Positions 5,282 through 6,640 of a stretch of 6,640 nt of DNA are shown here, piece after piece. The stretch is from Chloroflexota bacterium. Lineage in GTDB: Bacteria > Chloroflexota > Anaerolineae > Thermoflexales > Thermoflexaceae. Below the pieces are notes generated by a model, which saw nothing but the letters and a program-made list of their open reading frames with translations, was not told the DNA's origin and did no database searches. Numbering within the stretch: the stretch's first letter is position 1; the number at the start of each line of letters is the position of its first letter. The position numbers and the translations under genes were made by a program. The stretch spans positions 1 through 6,640 of the forward strand of contig JAUQQB010000159.1 of the NCBI GenBank assembly GCA_030550075.1, in the 5' to 3' direction.

Positions 5282-5590
5282 TCAGATCTTGATTTCAATA
5301 TCCACACCCGCTGGCAGGTTCAGGCGCATCAGCTGATCGATCGTCTTTGGATCTGGATCCAGAACATCGATCAGTCGCTTATGGGTGCGGATCTCGAAGT
5401 GCTCCTGAGAGTCCTTATCGATAAACGGTGATCGGATCACCGTGAACCGTTCCCGCTTGGTGGGGAGCGGGATCGGGCCGATCACCCGCGCGCCGGTGCG
5501 CTCCGCCACCTCCACGATGCGACGCGCGGATTCATCCAGGATTCGGTGATCATATGCCTTCAGACGGATTCGCAGTCGCTGCTTGGCCAT
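5282..5590 (-). CDS. rpsJ: 30S ribosomal protein S10 (also NusE)
   Basis: S10 is a protein of the 30S head. In other bacteria it also acts as NusE, binding NusB and NusG in antitermination and transcription-translation coupling. The 102-residue product is the normal family length. It opens with MAKQRLRIRLKAYDHR and carries the conserved GPIPLPTKRERFTV, SPFIDKDSQEHFEIRTHKRL and LPAGVDIEIKI blocks. The usual SPH step reads SPF here. The frame stays open upstream to 5695 inside tuf, but the ATG at 5590-5588 is chosen because the family starts there and the extra 35 residues match nothing. The Shine-Dalgarno is weak (GGTGAGG, 3 nt from the ATG). It is the first r-protein gene after tuf, followed by a long spacer before rplC. 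Confidence 0.97.
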   Translation of the reverse strand: MAKQRLRIRLKAYDHRILDESARRIVEVAERTGARVIGPIPLPTKRERFTVIRSPFIDKDSQEHFEIRTHKRLIDVLDPDPKTIDQLMRLNLPAGVDIEIKI

Positions 5591-5629
5591 AGGCCTCACC
5601 ACGGTTTCTAAGATCGCAAACAGATAAAG

Positions 5630-5641
5630 CCCCTTGAGGGG
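5630..5641 (-). other. Small stem-loop between tuf and rpsJ
   Basis: CCCC and GGGG enclose a TTGA loop (plus strand), followed in the transcript by CTTTATCTGTTT. The stem has only four solid pairs, so it could at most be a leaky terminator separating tuf from the S10 genes. Confidence 0.2.
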
Positions 5642-5663
5642 ACTGAGATCAGAAGGCCTGTTT

Positions 5664-6640
5664 CTAATCCAGGATGCGGGTGACGACACCGGCACCCACG
5701 GTCAAGCCTCCCTCCCGGATGGCAAACCGCAGCCCCTCCTCAATCGCCACCGGCGCAATCAGCCGCACCCGCAGGTTCACATTGTCCCCCGGCATCACCA
5801 TCTCCACCCCCACCGGCAGCTCAATCTCCCCCGTCACATCCGCCGTCCGAAAGTAAAACTGCGGCTTGTACCCGCTGAAAAACGCCTTGTGCCGCCCCCC
5901 CTCCTCCTTCTTCAACACATACACCTCCGCCTCAAACGCCCGATGCGGCTGGATCGTCCCCGGCGCCGCCAACACCATCCCCCGCTCCACCTCCTCCTTC
6001 GCCACCCCCCGCAGCAAACACCCCACATTGTCCCCCGCCAGCCCCTCCTCCAGCGTCTTGTGAAACATCTCAATGCTCGTCACCACCGTCCGCTTCACCT
6101 CCTCCCGCAACCCCACTACCTCCACCTCCTCCCCAGGCCGTATCCGCCCCCGCTCGATCCGCCCCGTCACCACCGTCCCCCGCCCCTTAATGCTAAATAC
6201 ATCCTCCACCGGCATCAAAAACGCCTTGTCCACCTCCCGCACCGGCTCCGGAATATACTCGTCCAGCGCCCGAATCAGCTCCCAAATCGGCCCATACTCC
6301 TCCGCCCCCGGATCCGTGCTCTTGCTCTCCAACGCCCGCAACGCACTCCCACGAATCACCGGCACCTCCTCCCCAGGATACCCATACTGGCTCAGCAAAT
6401 CCCGCACCTCCAGCTCCACCAGCTCCAATAACTCCGGATCATCCATCATGTCCACCTTGTTCAAAAACACCACCATCGCCGGCACATTCACCTGCCGCGC
6501 CAATAACACATGTTCCCGCGTCTGCGGCATCGGCCCCTCCGGCGCCGCCACCACCAATATCGCCCCATCCATCTGCGCCGCACCCGTAATCATGTTCTTG
6601 ATGTAGTCCCGATGCCCCGGACAATCAATGTGCGCATAAT
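5664..6640 (-). CDS. tuf: Elongation factor Tu, 5'-truncated by the window edge
   Basis: EF-Tu is the cytoplasmic GTPase that carries aminoacyl-tRNA to the ribosomal A site. The visible part codes for 324 residues and ends in TAG. Compared with the roughly 394-400 aa family length, about 75 N-terminal residues (P-loop and switch I) lie beyond the window. Visible signatures in order are the G3 motif DCPGH with the catalytic His, KNMITGAAQMDGAILVV, the G4 motif NKVD, the G5 motif GSAL, domain II (EDVFSIKGRGTVVTGRIERG) and domain III (PQFYFRTADVTG, GLRFAIREGG, GAGVV). Two oddities are visible in the protein: the residue after DCPGH is Arg instead of the usual bacterial Ala, and the stretch after GSALRALE is about 5 residues longer than in E. 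coli. Codon use is extreme (Ala GCG, Thr ACG, Gly GGG) until about 5727, then changes for the last 20 sense codons. The gene lies 73 nt upstream of rpsJ, a common str/S10 junction. Confidence 0.97.
   Translation of the reverse strand, partial: YAHIDCPGHRDYIKNMITGAAQMDGAILVVAAPEGPMPQTREHVLLARQVNVPAMVVFLNKVDMMDDPELLELVELEVRDLLSQYGYPGEEVPVIRGSALRALESKSTDPGAEEYGPIWELIRALDEYIPEPVREVDKAFLMPVEDVFSIKGRGTVVTGRIERGRIRPGEEVEVVGLREEVKRTVVTSIEMFHKTLEEGLAGDNVGCLLRGVAKEEVERGMVLAAPGTIQPHRAFEAEVYVLKKEEGGRHKAFFSGYKPQFYFRTADVTGEIELPVGVEMVMPGDNVNLRVRLIAPVAIEEGLRFAIREGGLTVGAGVVTRILD

Noticed and set aside
5591..5695. N-terminal extension of S10 overlapping the tuf end
   Set aside because: S10 family proteins start at MAK-x-RLRIRLKAYDHR. 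The upstream 35 codons are just an open frame through the spacer and the tuf tail.
5634..6431. Plus-strand open frame of 265 codons, very rich in Pro, His, Leu and Arg
   Set aside because: Antisense to tuf; its odd composition follows from the NNG codons of tuf read backwards.

Overview
The window holds the 5' part of a bacterial S10 ribosomal-protein operon, read entirely on the minus strand and led by the elongation factor Tu gene. In transcription order (right to left) it contains: tuf (EF-Tu, 5' end cut by the window edge), rpsJ (S10), rplC (L3), rplD (L4), rplW (L23), rplB (L2), rpsS (S19), rplV (L22), rpsC (S3), rplP (L16), and probably the first codons of rpmC (L29) at the left edge. 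All ten proteins are recognised from conserved family sequence, and the order is the standard bacterial one. No mobile element, CRISPR array, tRNA or rRNA was seen. The long plus-strand open frames are antisense shadows of these genes.

The DNA is GC-rich. The EF-Tu, L4 and L23 sequences feel most like Chloroflexota, perhaps a thermophilic Anaerolineae or Thermoflexia lineage. That is an impression from remembered family sequences, not a computed placement.

The operon is unusually loose. Only rpsC-rplP (3 nt) and rplD-rplW (28 nt) are tightly packed. Other spacers are long: rplB-rpsS 234 nt, rplC-rplD 230 nt, rpsS-rplV 191 nt, rplW-rplB 148 nt and rpsJ-rplC 131 nt. They hold strong inverted repeats rather than genes. 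At least two of these (4380-4426 and 2064-2107) look like diverged copies of one element. One hairpin in the rpsS-rplV spacer is followed directly by a U-rich tract, so it could be an attenuator or processing site.

The other clear oddity is in tuf. From the window edge down to about 5727 it uses an extreme G-ending codon set: every Ala is GCG, every Thr is ACG, and all but one Gly is GGG. The last 20 sense codons switch abruptly to the mixed, C-ending usage of the ribosomal-protein genes. This suggests a mosaic gene or an assembly join.

Together the genes supply translation machinery: EF-Tu brings aminoacyl-tRNA to the ribosome, S10, S19 and S3 belong to the small-subunit head, and L3, L4, L23, L2, L22 and L16 build the large subunit, including its peptidyl-transferase surroundings and exit tunnel. 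I found no credible undescribed multi-gene system. The points of interest are the spacer RNA structures and the tuf mosaic.
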